21,800 bases of DNA from NCBI GenBank assembly GCA_964408155.1, contig CAYOYJ010000022.1, forward strand, positions 1-21,800. The letters run 5' to 3'. The notes beneath the pieces were generated by a model. The model was not told where the DNA came from and did not search any database. It saw nothing but the letters and a program-made list of their open reading frames with translations. A program made the position numbers and the translations under genes. This stretch comes from JAAYKM01 sp964408155. Lineage in GTDB: Bacteria; Desulfobacterota; Syntrophia; Syntrophales; JAAYKM01. The first letter of the stretch is position 1. Each line of letters opens with the position of its first letter. This document shows, piece by piece, positions 8,279 to 16,741 of this stretch.

Positions 8279-8351
8279 GTACAACATTGAGAAGATTACT
8301 TTTCATCAAAGCTGACAGAACCCTAAATTGCATGTTTCTTGTTTTTTTATA

Positions 8352-9443
8352 TCAAGGAAGCGAAAGCAAATAGGATCGGAGGTTCATTTTTTTATTCGTT
8401 AAGCCCAGCTTCGTGCGGATATGATTACGATGCAGTTCTACGGCACCGGAGCAGACGTTCATAATGGAGGCGATTTCCTTGGTGGTTTTGCCGTCCTTGA
8501 CCAAGGTGGCGACCTGGATCTCCTTGGGCGTGAAGCGCCGATATTTGGTGGACATCTTGACGAGAAACGGCGAGATGATGTCATTTAAATGGCTGTCCAC
8601 GATGGAAAGATAAGCGCTCTGGGCGGAACTGAGATGGGTATTTTTCAGTTTTTCAAGGTACGGGATGACCATTTCTTTCACATTGGTTAAAACTTGTTCT
8701 TCCAAGTGGTTTTTATCTTCTTCGCGTTTTTTCAAAAGCACCGTCAGGGCTGTATTCAATTCTTCAAGATTGCGTGATTTGACTTCCAATTCCTTTTCCC
8801 TTTTCTTGAGGACCTCTTCCATGCGCCGACGCTCTTCAACTTCCTGGGCCAGTTCGACGTTCAGGCTGGTGAGTTCGGCTGTTCTTTCACGGACTCGATT
8901 TTCGAGATCTTCCAGGGTTTTCTGAAGCAGTTCCTCGGCCTGTTTTCTTTTAGTGATGTCGTTGTTGATCTGCAGGATTGCGGTGGGATTTCCTTCCAAA
9001 TCTTTACGCAGCGACCAGCGGCTTTCCACGACGATGGGTGTCATGTTGCGCGTCTGCTGGACCAGCTCGCCCGACCAAAATCCTCTTTCGGTTAATTCCG
9101 CATAGATTTCTTCGATGGGCTTGGAAAATTGGGTTTGCAGGAGGTCATGGGTGATTTGTCCGATGACCTGATTGCGGGGCCAACCGTACTTCTTTTCCGC
9201 TCCATGGTTCCAGAAATTGATACGGAAGTCCATATCGAGAACCATAATGATATCCTCAGCGAGATCAATGAGTTCCGATTGTTCCTGCAGGCGGATTTTC
9301 TGCTTTTTCAGCAGGTCTTCCGTTCGTTCGCCTTCGGGGTAAAGCACCGCCATTTCAAAGAAGTGCATGTACAGATCGGTCATATCCTCTTCTGTGGTAT
9401 TTTGCATGGCGGGAATCGGATTTGCCGGGGGCTGTTTTTTCAT
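8352..9443 (-). CDS. PAS-domain regulator with coiled coil and C-terminal LuxR-type HTH
   Basis: The product is a soluble 363-residue protein. A PAS domain lies at about residues 55-165 (it ends with ILQINNDITKRKQ), a long coiled coil at ~165-255 and a LuxR/NarL-type helix-turn-helix at the C-terminus (~303-360, with FTPKEIQVATLVKDGKTTKE, then HRNHIRTKLGL). It has no receiver or kinase domain, so it is probably a one-component transcription factor in which PAS-ligand binding alters dimerisation through the coiled coil. I chose ATG at 9441-9443 because GGAG lies 6 nt upstream. The ATG 4 codons earlier (9453-9455) has no such site and would leave only about 9 nt of leader from the predicted promoter. 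The gene converges on the hybrid kinase and is divergent from the TetR gene. Its targets are unknown. Confidence 0.87.
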   Translation of the reverse strand: MKKQPPANPIPAMQNTTEEDMTDLYMHFFEMAVLYPEGERTEDLLKKQKIRLQEQSELIDLAEDIIMVLDMDFRINFWNHGAEKKYGWPRNQVIGQITHDLLQTQFSKPIEEIYAELTERGFWSGELVQQTRNMTPIVVESRWSLRKDLEGNPTAILQINNDITKRKQAEELLQKTLEDLENRVRERTAELTSLNVELAQEVEERRRMEEVLKKREKELEVKSRNLEELNTALTVLLKKREEDKNHLEEQVLTNVKEMVIPYLEKLKNTHLSSAQSAYLSIVDSHLNDIISPFLVKMSTKYRRFTPKEIQVATLVKDGKTTKEIASIMNVCSGAVELHRNHIRTKLGLTNKKMNLRSYLLSLP

Positions 9444-9470
9444 GAGAAGCTCCATCGGTTTTTAGAGAAA

Positions 9471-9500
9471 ATCATAAAAACAAAAACCAAGTCCTGTCAA
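9471..9500 (-). promoter_or_regulatory. Predicted sigma70-type promoter of the PAS/LuxR regulator
   Basis: On the minus strand a perfect -35 box TTGACA (9495-9500) is followed after 18 nt by TATGAT (9471-9476), 5 of 6 matches to the -10 consensus. Transcription would start near 9464, about 20 nt before the chosen ATG at 9443. Confidence 0.65.
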
Positions 9501-9609
9501 TATGAAAGGTGACTCAGGCGGGTTCTGAAGAAAAAGTCAGCGCAGTCGGTGCATTAAATGAAACAATCTGATCTTGATTGAAACAATGTCTGCCGGAGGG
9601 AGAAATGTA

Positions 9610-9660
9610 TTGACAAGCCGATGGACTTTGATTATCAACCTACCTACCGGTAGGTATAAT
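9610..9660 (+). promoter_or_regulatory. Promoter region of the TetR gene (two overlapping candidates)
   Basis: A perfect TTGACA (9610-9615) is followed after 17 nt by TATCAA (9633-9638). Alternatively TTATCA (9632-9637) and a perfect TATAAT (9655-9660) are also 17 nt apart. In both layouts the 16-bp palindrome at 9641-9656 overlaps the promoter or the first transcribed bases. That fits repression by the TetR protein encoded next. Confidence 0.65.
9641..9656. promoter_or_regulatory. Candidate TetR operator: perfect 16-bp palindrome
   Basis: TACCTACCGGTAGGTA is a perfect palindrome 20 nt before the TetR start codon and inside its promoter. Size, symmetry and place match autoregulatory operators of TetR-family repressors. 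I saw no second copy in the window. Confidence 0.72.
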
Positions 9661-9676
9661 AAGCGAGGGATTGCGA

Positions 9677-10312
9677 ATGGAAGGATGTGCAGAGGCGACA
9701 TGTTGTCAAAGAGATCAGGACCTGCCTACGCGGGATCGTTTGATGCACGCTGCAGCGGAATTGTTCAGCCGAAAAGGTTATGCGGCCACCAGTGTCAGGG
9801 AAATCGTCACGGCGGTCGGCGTCAGCAAACCGGTTCTGTACTATTATTTTAAAAATAAGGAAGGGATCTATCATGAGATTATTCGGGATGGTTTGGAACG
9901 GTTGAACGGTCTGATCGAAGAAATCAGAACGATGGATAATCCGGTTTCCGAAAAAATTCTGCAACTTTTTACCGGAACCATTGAGTTGATCCGGGAAGAT
10001 ATACAGATCATCAGACTGATGTATGCGGTTCAATACGGGATCTGTCGAGCATTACCGGCAGTGAACCTGGTGGATATTCAGAATTGCTTTGATGAGGCTG
10101 TTTTAGATTTGGTCAAACAGGGAATTGACTGTGGGGAATTTGTCCAGAATGATTCAGAAATGATGCGATGGATTCTGGTTGGAGCGTTGTCCATTTCGAT
10201 CGATATGATGATTTTTCGTCCGGAGTTAGGGGGCGGAAGAGACAGTCTCGGACGAATGGTGACGATGATTCTTCGCGGATTTGCTGCTGCAGGGGGGGTG
10301 GAAAAAGACTGA
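9677..10312 (+). CDS. TetR/AcrR-family transcriptional repressor
   Basis: This 211-residue DNA-binding protein has an N-terminal TetR helix-turn-helix at about residues 19-66: RDRLMHAAAELFSRKGYAA, then TSVREIVTAVGVSKPVLYYY and FKNKEGIYHEI. The variable C-terminal domain (~75-205) is helical and should bind an inducer. The family normally represses nearby efflux genes until a toxic ligand binds. I chose ATG 9677 because GAGGG (9665-9669) lies 7 nt upstream; an in-frame TTG two codons earlier is less likely. Three cysteines sit in the N-terminal extension (Cys4, Cys9, Cys10). The gene precedes an RND efflux operon by 166 nt with no clear promoter of its own in the gap, so it may be cotranscribed with the pump it controls. 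The inducer is unknown. Confidence 0.92.
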   Translation: MEGCAEATCCQRDQDLPTRDRLMHAAAELFSRKGYAATSVREIVTAVGVSKPVLYYYFKNKEGIYHEIIRDGLERLNGLIEEIRTMDNPVSEKILQLFTGTIELIREDIQIIRLMYAVQYGICRALPAVNLVDIQNCFDEAVLDLVKQGIDCGEFVQNDSEMMRWILVGALSISIDMMIFRPELGGGRDSLGRMVTMILRGFAAAGGVEKD

Positions 10313-10316
10313 AGAT

Positions 10317-10340
10317 ATGTTTTTTATCCGGATAAAACAT
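10317..10340. repeat. AT-rich palindrome between tetR and the efflux operon
   Basis: TTTTATCCGGATAAAA (10322-10337) is a perfect 16-bp palindrome starting 9 nt after the TetR stop codon. With a 2-nt bulge in the T-run the symmetry extends to ATG...CAT (10317-10340). It does not share the ACCTACC half-site of the upstream operator. With no loop and no T-run it is not a normal terminator; a second protein-binding site is possible. Confidence 0.45.
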
Positions 10341-10478
10341 CACAGAAAAGGATTGATAGTTTATATGTGATGAAGAACATGGGAGGATGTCGAGAAGCAA
10401 AGGGCTATCAGGATTTCATTGCACAGTGATCCCTGACGGATCGGGACTGTTCAATGCCTATCGATGGAGGAAGACAAA

Positions 10479-11639
10479 ATGGCTTTGAAGAAGTGGTGGG
10501 GCTTTTTTCTGATTCTCACCTTGGCTGGGGGCGTTTATGGCTGTTCAGCTCAGGGTTCCGATGATCGCAGCGGCAAAAATGATCCGACCCGGCCTCTGAT
10601 TGCGGTGGAGGTCCTGAAAGTTACACCCGCCGATCTGATGGAAGTAATTGATGTGGTGGGATCACTTTCACCCAAATTTCAAACCGATGTGAAATCTGAA
10701 ATGACAGGGATTGTTCGGGAAATTCTGGTGACCGAATGGGTTCCGGTGCGCAAGGGAGCGATTCTGGCCAGACTGGATGCCCGGGAAGAGGATGTGGTTC
10801 TGCAGAAAGCGGAAGCGGATCGGGCGGCGGCCCGGGCCAATCTCCTGCAAGCCGAGGCTTCCGGCCGGAGGGCGGATCGCGAATATCGCAGGGCGCTGAA
10901 TCTCAAGGAAGCGGGTCTCATGACACAGCAAAATCTGGATGATGCCTTAACCGCCAAGGAAGCCGCTGAAGCGGTCATTGCCTCGGCGAAAGCCCAGGCC
11001 AACGCGGCGGAAAAAGGCGTCCGCCATGCGGGAACGCGTCTGTCGAAACTGGTGATCGTAGCCCCCATAGACGGGGTGGTCGCCTACCGGGATGTCAACG
11101 TAGGCGATCTGGTTGGTGAAATGGGTGCCCAAAAGCCGCTGTTCAGAATTGTCGACAACCGGATTCTCGATCTCACGGTCACCGTTGCCAGCCGCTCTCT
11201 GGAGCGGATTAAGGTCGGCATGCCCGTCACATTTACTACGGATGCATTCCCCGGGAAAATGTTTTCAGGCGAGGTGGCCTTCATCAACCCGGTCGTGAAC
11301 GACGCAGATCGGACCATTCAGGTGCGCATTGAAATTCCCAATAAGGATCAGGTGCTTAAAGGCGGTCTTTTTGTGAAGGGTCAGATCATTTCCGGGACCC
11401 GCCGAGGAGTCCTGCAGGTGCCCCGATCGGCCCTGGTTAACTGGGATCGCCTCAAGAGTACCGGCAAGATCCTCGTTGTAGAGAAAGAGACTGCTCGCCT
11501 GTCGTCCGTTCAGACCGGCGCTGCCGTCGACGAACTGGTGGAAATCATCTCCGGCCTGCAGGCGGGAGAAACCGTGATTACCCGGGGGGGATTCAACGTC
11601 CGCCAGGGCGACCGCGTTAAAATCATTCAGAGAAGTTAG
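10479..11639 (+). CDS. RND efflux periplasmic adaptor (membrane-fusion lipoprotein)
   Basis: This 386-residue protein is the periplasmic adaptor that links an RND pump to a TolC-type channel. The start ATG 10479 is preceded by GGAGG 8 nt upstream; an in-frame ATG at 10464 overlaps that site and is less likely. The N-terminus is a lipoprotein signal: Lys-Lys, a hydrophobic stretch, and a lipobox VYGC with Cys22 as the lipidated residue. The HlyD/AcrA pattern follows: a first biotinyl-lipoyl half (~65-105), an alpha-helical hairpin rich in Ala and Glu (~105-180), a second lipoyl half (LVIVAPIDGVVAYRDVNVGD), a beta-barrel, and a membrane-proximal domain ending in QAGETVITRGGFNVRQGD. It is the first gene of the pump operon. 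The RND gene starts 11 nt after its stop. Confidence 0.93.
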   Translation: MALKKWWGFFLILTLAGGVYGCSAQGSDDRSGKNDPTRPLIAVEVLKVTPADLMEVIDVVGSLSPKFQTDVKSEMTGIVREILVTEWVPVRKGAILARLDAREEDVVLQKAEADRAAARANLLQAEASGRRADREYRRALNLKEAGLMTQQNLDDALTAKEAAEAVIASAKAQANAAEKGVRHAGTRLSKLVIVAPIDGVVAYRDVNVGDLVGEMGAQKPLFRIVDNRILDLTVTVASRSLERIKVGMPVTFTTDAFPGKMFSGEVAFINPVVNDADRTIQVRIEIPNKDQVLKGGLFVKGQIISGTRRGVLQVPRSALVNWDRLKSTGKILVVEKETARLSSVQTGAAVDELVEIISGLQAGETVITRGGFNVRQGDRVKIIQRS

Positions 11640-11650
11640 GAGAGGGCGCA

Positions 11651-14600
11651 ATGCTGATCTCCGATGTGTCCATCAGGCGGCCGGTTTTTGCCGCCGTCAT
11701 GATGCTGGTCCTGCTGACACTGGGTCTTTTCTCCTATAAACGCTTACCCATCGACATGTTTCCCAACGTCGAGATGCCGGTTATCTCCATCGTGACGGAA
11801 TACCCGGGTGCTTCGCCTGAAACCGTGGAAAGGGAAGTCTCCAAGCGGATCGAGGAGGCAGTTAATCCGATTTCCGGGGTGAAGCACGTAACGTCCGTTT
11901 CCCGGGAAGGGGTTTCGACGGTCATCGTCGAGTTCCGACTGGAAATCAAGATCAACGAAGCCTCCCAGGAGGCGCGAGCCAAGATCAACGCCGTTCGTGG
12001 GGATTTGCCGGAAGACATCGAAGAACCCATCATCCAGAAACTTGATTTTTCCGCCATGCCGATCGTCAGTCTGGCCATCCGTTCCGGTGTTATGTCCCCT
12101 CGTGAATTGACCACCCTGGTCGAAAAGCGAGTCAAAAAACGGATTGAAAGTTTAAATGGTGTGGGAAAAGTTGATCTGGTGGGGTCCCTGAAACGGGAAG
12201 TCAATGTGCTGCTTGATCCTGCGCGGGTTGAAGCGCTCGGCATGGGTGTCAACGAAATTATCGGCGGTTTCCAGTCGGAAAACGTGAACACACCCCTGGG
12301 GCGTTTGCGCCGCGGCCTGGAAGAAGTTCCCCTGCGCGTCTCCGGAAAACCCGATTGGGTGGAGCAATTTCGGACCATGGTGATCAGCCAGCGTCAGGGC
12401 CGTCCTATTTATGTCTCCGATGTTTCGGATTTGCGGGACGGCATCGAAGAGCAGCGAACCCTCGCCCTGGTCAACGGCACCCCTGCCGTCGCTTTGGAAG
12501 TGATGAAACAGACCGGCGCCAATACGGTGGAAGTTGTGGAAAGTGTCCGGAAGGAAATCGAACGCCTGAGGCAGGATTTGCCGCCCGATGTGGAGATTGA
12601 AATGGTCCGGGACGGCTCCGTCGAGATCCGTGATTCGGTTCATGACGTGACGACGACGATGATTGTCGGAGGCCTCCTGACCATCCTGATTGTCTTCTGC
12701 TTTCTCAACTCCTGGCGATCCACGGTCATTACCGGTTTGACCCTGCCGATTTCGGTCATTTCATCCTTCATCGTCATGAACTTTATGGGCATGTCCTTGA
12801 ATGTCATGACTCTCATGGCCCTGTCGCTTTCCATCGGGCTTTTGATCGACGACGCCATCGTCGTCCGGGAAAATATTGTCCGCCATCTGGAACGGGGTCA
12901 GAGTCATTTCACAGCGGCCCGGGAGGGGACAAACGAGATAGGCCTTGCCGTCATCACGACTGCCCTGGTGGTCATGTCGGTTTTTGTCCCCGTTGCCTTT
13001 ATGAAGGGGATTGTCGGCCGTTTTTTCTCAAGTTTCGGCATCACGGTGGCCTTTGCGGTCCTCGTATCGCTGTTCGTCTCCTTTACCCTGGACCCGATGC
13101 TCTCGTCCCGCTGGTTCGATCCCGATATTTCCCGTCAGGGAAAGAGAAATATCCTCTCCCGAACGCTTGACGCATTCAACCGCTGGTTCGATCACATGGC
13201 CGATCGTTACCGGTATTTGATCGCCTGGTCCCTGGATCACCGGCGCCTGGTGCTGGGTGTTGTAGCCGCCGCCTTTTTCGCGGGGATTGCCGCCTTCGGC
13301 AGTCTGGAAAAATCGTTCCTGCCGGATCAGGACCTTGCGGAATTTCAGATTAACTTCCAGACCGCACCGGATGCATCCATCGCGGAAACCGAGAATCGGG
13401 TGAGGGCAGTGCTGGCGATGCTGAATACCTTTCCCGAAATCAAGCACACCTATGCCAGTATCGGCGCCGGTGATGCAGGGACCGTTCGGGACGCCAAGGT
13501 TTATGCGAAGCTCTCGGACAAGGGGGAACGTGACCGTTCCCAGCAGGAAATTCAGCAGGTCGTGCGAAAGCGGCTGCAGGACATCCCCGGCATCATCCCC
13601 GCCATTGTCGAAATCGGCCGTCCGACAGGGGAGAAGCCCCTCATGGTCAGTATCCGCGGCGAGGATGTCAAGCTCCTCAAGAAATACGCTGTCCGGTTAA
13701 AAGACGCGATGTACGGTATCCCCGGTGTTGTGGATATCGAAGTGCCGTTGGAGCTGGATATTCCGGAATACAAGATGGTTGTGGATCGGGAGCGGGCGGT
13801 CAACGCCGGGGTGACAACCGGCGACATTGCCCGGACGGTGGGTGTTCTGGTCGGCGGCAAGGCCGTCTCCACCTACGAAGACGAGGAAGGCGACGCCGTT
13901 GACGTGCGGCTTCGCATGTCCGAGGACCAGCGTCAGGTTCTGAATCAGGTCGAAAATATCCGTCTGGCTGTTTTTCAGCACAACGGAGAGAAAATCCTGG
14001 TTCCCCTGAACAGTGTGGTCGAGCATAAGCTCAGCACAACCCCTTCGGAGATCGATCGCCGGGACCTCGTTCGCCAGGTGGTGCTGTCGGCCAACCTGGA
14101 CCGCCTGGCTCTTGGCACGGCCGTCGAAAAAATCAAGGAAGCGGCGGCGAAAATCGAGATGCTTCCCGGCTATCGGGTCATTTTTGCCGGTGAGGCGGAG
14201 GAGATGGGGGAGGCGTTCGGATACATGGCGGAAGCGCTCCTGATGGCGATTATTTTCGTCTATCTGGTCCTGGCCGCCCTGTTTGAGTCTTTCATCGACC
14301 CGATTGCCATCATGGTATCTCTGCCTCTTGCCGTCTTCGGCATGGCCGGCATGCTCCACCTGACCGGCGACACGATCAACATCATGTCCCTGATCGGATT
14401 GATCATGCTCATGGGACTTGTTTCGAAAAACGCTATTCTGTTGATCAGTTTTGCCAAGGACATGGTCCGTCAGGGGATGGACCGCCGGGAAGCCCTCATC
14501 GCGGCAGGCCGGATCCGGTTGCGTCCGATCATGATGACCACCCTGGCCATGATCTTCGGTATGTTGCCGGTGGCTCTGGGGATCGGCAAAGGAGCGGAAA

Positions 14601-14764
14601 TCCGGGCACCCATGGGTCGGGCCGTGATCGGTGGCCTTTTAACCTCGACTATCCTCACTTTATTGGTGATACCTGTCGTCTATACCCTGTTCGACGACCT
14701 CGGAAACTGGATCAAAAAGAAATGGCAAGGAAAGGAAATTGCCCATGAGTCAGGCGGTAAATAG
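11651..14764 (+). CDS. RND multidrug efflux pump, AcrB/HAE-1 type inner-membrane subunit
   Basis: The product is a 1037-residue proton-driven exporter, full length for the family. The N-terminus begins like a typical RND subunit, with VSIRRPVFAAVMMLVLLTLG as TM1 followed by RLPIDMFPNV. It has two large periplasmic loops, and TM4 carries GLLIDDAIVVRENI with the proton-relay pair Asp400-Asp401 (AcrB Asp407/408). TM10 carries SKNAILL with Lys926 (AcrB Lys940). Those residues exclude a dead pump. They also point to the HAE-1 drug/hydrophobe class, not heavy-metal CusA-type pumps, though the substrate cannot be read from sequence. GGAGAGGG just before the ATG is a good ribosome site. The 3' end overlaps the TolC gene by 20 nt, so the three genes are one transcription unit. 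Confidence 0.95.
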   Translation: MLISDVSIRRPVFAAVMMLVLLTLGLFSYKRLPIDMFPNVEMPVISIVTEYPGASPETVEREVSKRIEEAVNPISGVKHVTSVSREGVSTVIVEFRLEIKINEASQEARAKINAVRGDLPEDIEEPIIQKLDFSAMPIVSLAIRSGVMSPRELTTLVEKRVKKRIESLNGVGKVDLVGSLKREVNVLLDPARVEALGMGVNEIIGGFQSENVNTPLGRLRRGLEEVPLRVSGKPDWVEQFRTMVISQRQGRPIYVSDVSDLRDGIEEQRTLALVNGTPAVALEVMKQTGANTVEVVESVRKEIERLRQDLPPDVEIEMVRDGSVEIRDSVHDVTTTMIVGGLLTILIVFCFLNSWRSTVITGLTLPISVISSFIVMNFMGMSLNVMTLMALSLSIGLLIDDAIVVRENIVRHLERGQSHFTAAREGTNEIGLAVITTALVVMSVFVPVAFMKGIVGRFFSSFGITVAFAVLVSLFVSFTLDPMLSSRWFDPDISRQGKRNILSRTLDAFNRWFDHMADRYRYLIAWSLDHRRLVLGVVAAAFFAGIAAFGSLEKSFLPDQDLAEFQINFQTAPDASIAETENRVRAVLAMLNTFPEIKHTYASIGAGDAGTVRDAKVYAKLSDKGERDRSQQEIQQVVRKRLQDIPGIIPAIVEIGRPTGEKPLMVSIRGEDVKLLKKYAVRLKDAMYGIPGVVDIEVPLELDIPEYKMVVDRERAVNAGVTTGDIARTVGVLVGGKAVSTYEDEEGDAVDVRLRMSEDQRQVLNQVENIRLAVFQHNGEKILVPLNSVVEHKLSTTPSEIDRRDLVRQVVLSANLDRLALGTAVEKIKEAAAKIEMLPGYRVIFAGEAEEMGEAFGYMAEALLMAIIFVYLVLAALFESFIDPIAIMVSLPLAVFGMAGMLHLTGDTINIMSLIGLIMLMGLVSKNAILLISFAKDMVRQGMDRREALIAAGRIRLRPIMMTTLAMIFGMLPVALGIGKGAEIRAPMGRAVIGGLLTSTILTLLVIPVVYTLFDDLGNWIKKKWQGKEIAHESGGK

Positions 14765-16088
14765 GTTTGCTGTAAAACCCCCGGCAATCGGTCTCTTGAC
14801 AGGGGTACTCCTTTTGATTTTTACCTTTTCCGTCCTTCAGGTATCCGGCGCGGAGCCCTCGGTCCGCACCCTGACCCTTGACGATGTGCGGACCATCGCC
14901 ATGGAGCAGAACAAGGACATCCAGAAGGCCCTGGAGTATCGCCGTTACGTTGAAGGGCGCTATGTGACGGAGCGCGCGGCGGCCCTGCCTCAGTTGACGG
15001 CCCACCTTGGGTCAACCAAGTCACGCGACGAGAGCCAGGGTGGACTGATGGGCGGCATTATCCCGGTCGAAACGCGTATCCACGCCGCCGAAGTCAGTCT
15101 GAGCCAGGCCCTTTTTACCTGGGGCCAGGTAGGAGCGGCCATCCGGGCGGCGAAGGTCGGCATGGCCAACGCCGAAGACCAGTTGCGCATTATTCGGGAG
15201 GCGACCCTGCGGGATGTGACGGCGGCGTTTTATAACGTGCTTCTGGCCAAGGAACTCAACCGGATCGCCCTCCAGAATCTTGACCAGAAGGACCGGCACC
15301 TCCAGGAGATGACCCGCAAACTCCAGGCCGGTGTGGCGACGGATTACGATGTGCTCTCCTGGGAGGTGGCCGTCGAAAACGCAAAGCCCGAAGTGATCCG
15401 AACGGATAATCTGATCCGGACGACCCTGGATCAACTTCGCTTTCTGCTGGGCATGGATGAGGGGCAGATTGATGTTTCGGGTGTTTTGGACGCACGGGAC
15501 GTTCCTTATCCGGAATATGAAGCGGCGCTGCAGGTTGCCCGGGCGAAACGGCCCGAGCTTTCCGAAATTCGCAACCGCAAGAAAATGGCCGAAGAGGTGG
15601 TTACGATCGTCAATGCAAACGACAAGCCCCGGTTGGATCTCCGGGCCGACTACGGTTACAAGGATTGGGAACAGGATAAAGCCGACTCGGATGGAAAGCT
15701 ATGGACCGCCGGCATTTACATTACATTTCCTTTTTTCGATGGGCTCCGCGCCCGGGGGCAGGTACGGCAGGCGAAGAGTGAAGTGGCGTCCCTGAAGATC
15801 GACGAATCGAAACTGCAGGATGCAATTGCTCTGCAGGTCAGGGACGCCATCAACGCCGTTCGGGAAGCCGCTGAAATCCTTAAGGCCCTTTCCAGTACGG
15901 TGACTCAGGCGAACCGTCTCCTGGAAATGGCGGAAAAGGGTTATGAGTACGGCGTAAAGATTAAACTGGACGTAGACGATGCTCAGTTTAATTTAAACTC
16001 CGCCAAAGCGAACCTGGCCAAAGCTCGCCGGGATTACCTGACCGCCCAGGTCAACTTGGAATGGGTGAAAGGTACATTGGTGCCGTAA
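14745..16088 (+). CDS. TolC-family outer-membrane efflux channel
   Basis: This 447-residue outer-membrane factor completes the tripartite pump. A signal peptide is visible (hydrophobic core about residues 14-32, then VSGA, cleavage likely before EPS). The mature protein has two repeated helical halves, rich in Ala, Glu and Lys, with the usual TolC features: LTLDDVRTIAMEQN at the start, SLSQALFTWGQVGAAIRAAK in the first repeat and ITFPFFDGLRARGQVRQAKS in the second. I chose ATG 14745, 9 nt after AGGA. The gene begins inside the end of the RND gene, so translation is probably coupled. The operon seems to end here or run into kefF, 41 nt downstream. No terminator is visible in that gap. Confidence 0.93.
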   Translation: MSQAVNRFAVKPPAIGLLTGVLLLIFTFSVLQVSGAEPSVRTLTLDDVRTIAMEQNKDIQKALEYRRYVEGRYVTERAAALPQLTAHLGSTKSRDESQGGLMGGIIPVETRIHAAEVSLSQALFTWGQVGAAIRAAKVGMANAEDQLRIIREATLRDVTAAFYNVLLAKELNRIALQNLDQKDRHLQEMTRKLQAGVATDYDVLSWEVAVENAKPEVIRTDNLIRTTLDQLRFLLGMDEGQIDVSGVLDARDVPYPEYEAALQVARAKRPELSEIRNRKKMAEEVVTIVNANDKPRLDLRADYGYKDWEQDKADSDGKLWTAGIYITFPFFDGLRARGQVRQAKSEVASLKIDESKLQDAIALQVRDAINAVREAAEILKALSSTVTQANRLLEMAEKGYEYGVKIKLDVDDAQFNLNSAKANLAKARRDYLTAQVNLEWVKGTLVP

Positions 16089-16129
16089 AATACTGCCTAT
16101 TGCCGTATTTTTGTAATAAAACGATTTCC

Positions 16130-16741
16130 ATGAATAGAATCCTTATCCTTTTTTCCCATCCGCGCTTCGAGAAATCCCGGGTCAACCGCGCCCTGCTGGA
16201 ACAGGTTGGGACGATGTCGAAGGTAACCCTCCACGATTTGTATGAAGAGTACCCCGACTTCAACATCCATGTGAAAAGGGAACAGGAAATCCTGTCGATG
16301 CATGACATCATCGTCTGGCAGCACCCGTTTTACATGTACGGCGCCCCGGCGCTTTTGAAACAATGGATTGATTTGGTGCTGGAGTACGGCTGGGCTCACG
16401 GCGAGGGTGGAGAGTTTCTCCGGGATAAAATAGTTTTTAACAGTCTGACAACGGGCGGTAGCCGGGCTGTTTATGCCGCGGATGGCGCCTGCCGTTTTAG
16501 CTTAAAGGAATTCTTGCTCCCTTTCCGGCAGTCGGCCTGTCTTTGCCGGATGACTTATTTGCCTCCTTTTGCCGTTCAGGGGACCTATCTGTTGACGCAT
16601 GAGAATCTGGCACATCATGCCGAAGATTACCGCAACCTGATGAATCTTCTGGTCAGAGGGGAATTTGATATGGATGCCATGCGATGTTTTCCCTTGCTGA
16701 ACGACTGGATGCAGCAGAAACGGGAGGGAAGGCAGCCGTGA
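16130..16741 (+). CDS. kefF: KefF-like NAD(P)H:quinone oxidoreductase (flavodoxin fold)
   Basis: This 203-residue cytoplasmic flavoprotein of the NAD(P)H dehydrogenase (quinone) family resembles KefF/MdaB. The N-terminus (MNRILILFSHPRFEKSRVN) fits the first beta strand and FMN-phosphate loop. IIVWQHPFYMYGAPALLKQW is the characteristic second FMN contact region, and LVLEYGWAHGEGG is also typical. In E. coli KefF binds the KefC antiporter, stimulates it and reduces quinones or other electrophiles. The same role is likely here, because the stop codon overlaps the start of a KefC-like gene (GTGA, 16738-16741). Start ATG 16130 is set by homology; the ribosome site is weak. Confidence 0.88.
   Translation: MNRILILFSHPRFEKSRVNRALLEQVGTMSKVTLHDLYEEYPDFNIHVKREQEILSMHDIIVWQHPFYMYGAPALLKQWIDLVLEYGWAHGEGGEFLRDKIVFNSLTTGGSRAVYAADGACRFSLKEFLLPFRQSACLCRMTYLPPFAVQGTYLLTHENLAHHAEDYRNLMNLLVRGEFDMDAMRCFPLLNDWMQQKREGRQP

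Larger units (their letters stand above)
7887..8351. other. 465-nt intergenic region between two convergent genes
   Basis: No coding frame of note is seen here. The stretch separates the stop codons of the hybrid kinase (+) and the PAS/LuxR regulator (-). It contains a terminator-like hairpin with a T-run on the plus strand (8022-8058) and a nested inverted repeat (8221-8278), listed separately. The rest looks like plain non-coding sequence; I see no tRNA, riboswitch or decayed gene. Confidence 0.6.

Noticed and set aside
10420..10446. GATCC/GGATC inverted repeat before the membrane-fusion gene
   Set aside because: Five-base arms with a short loop and no T-run are within what chance would give.
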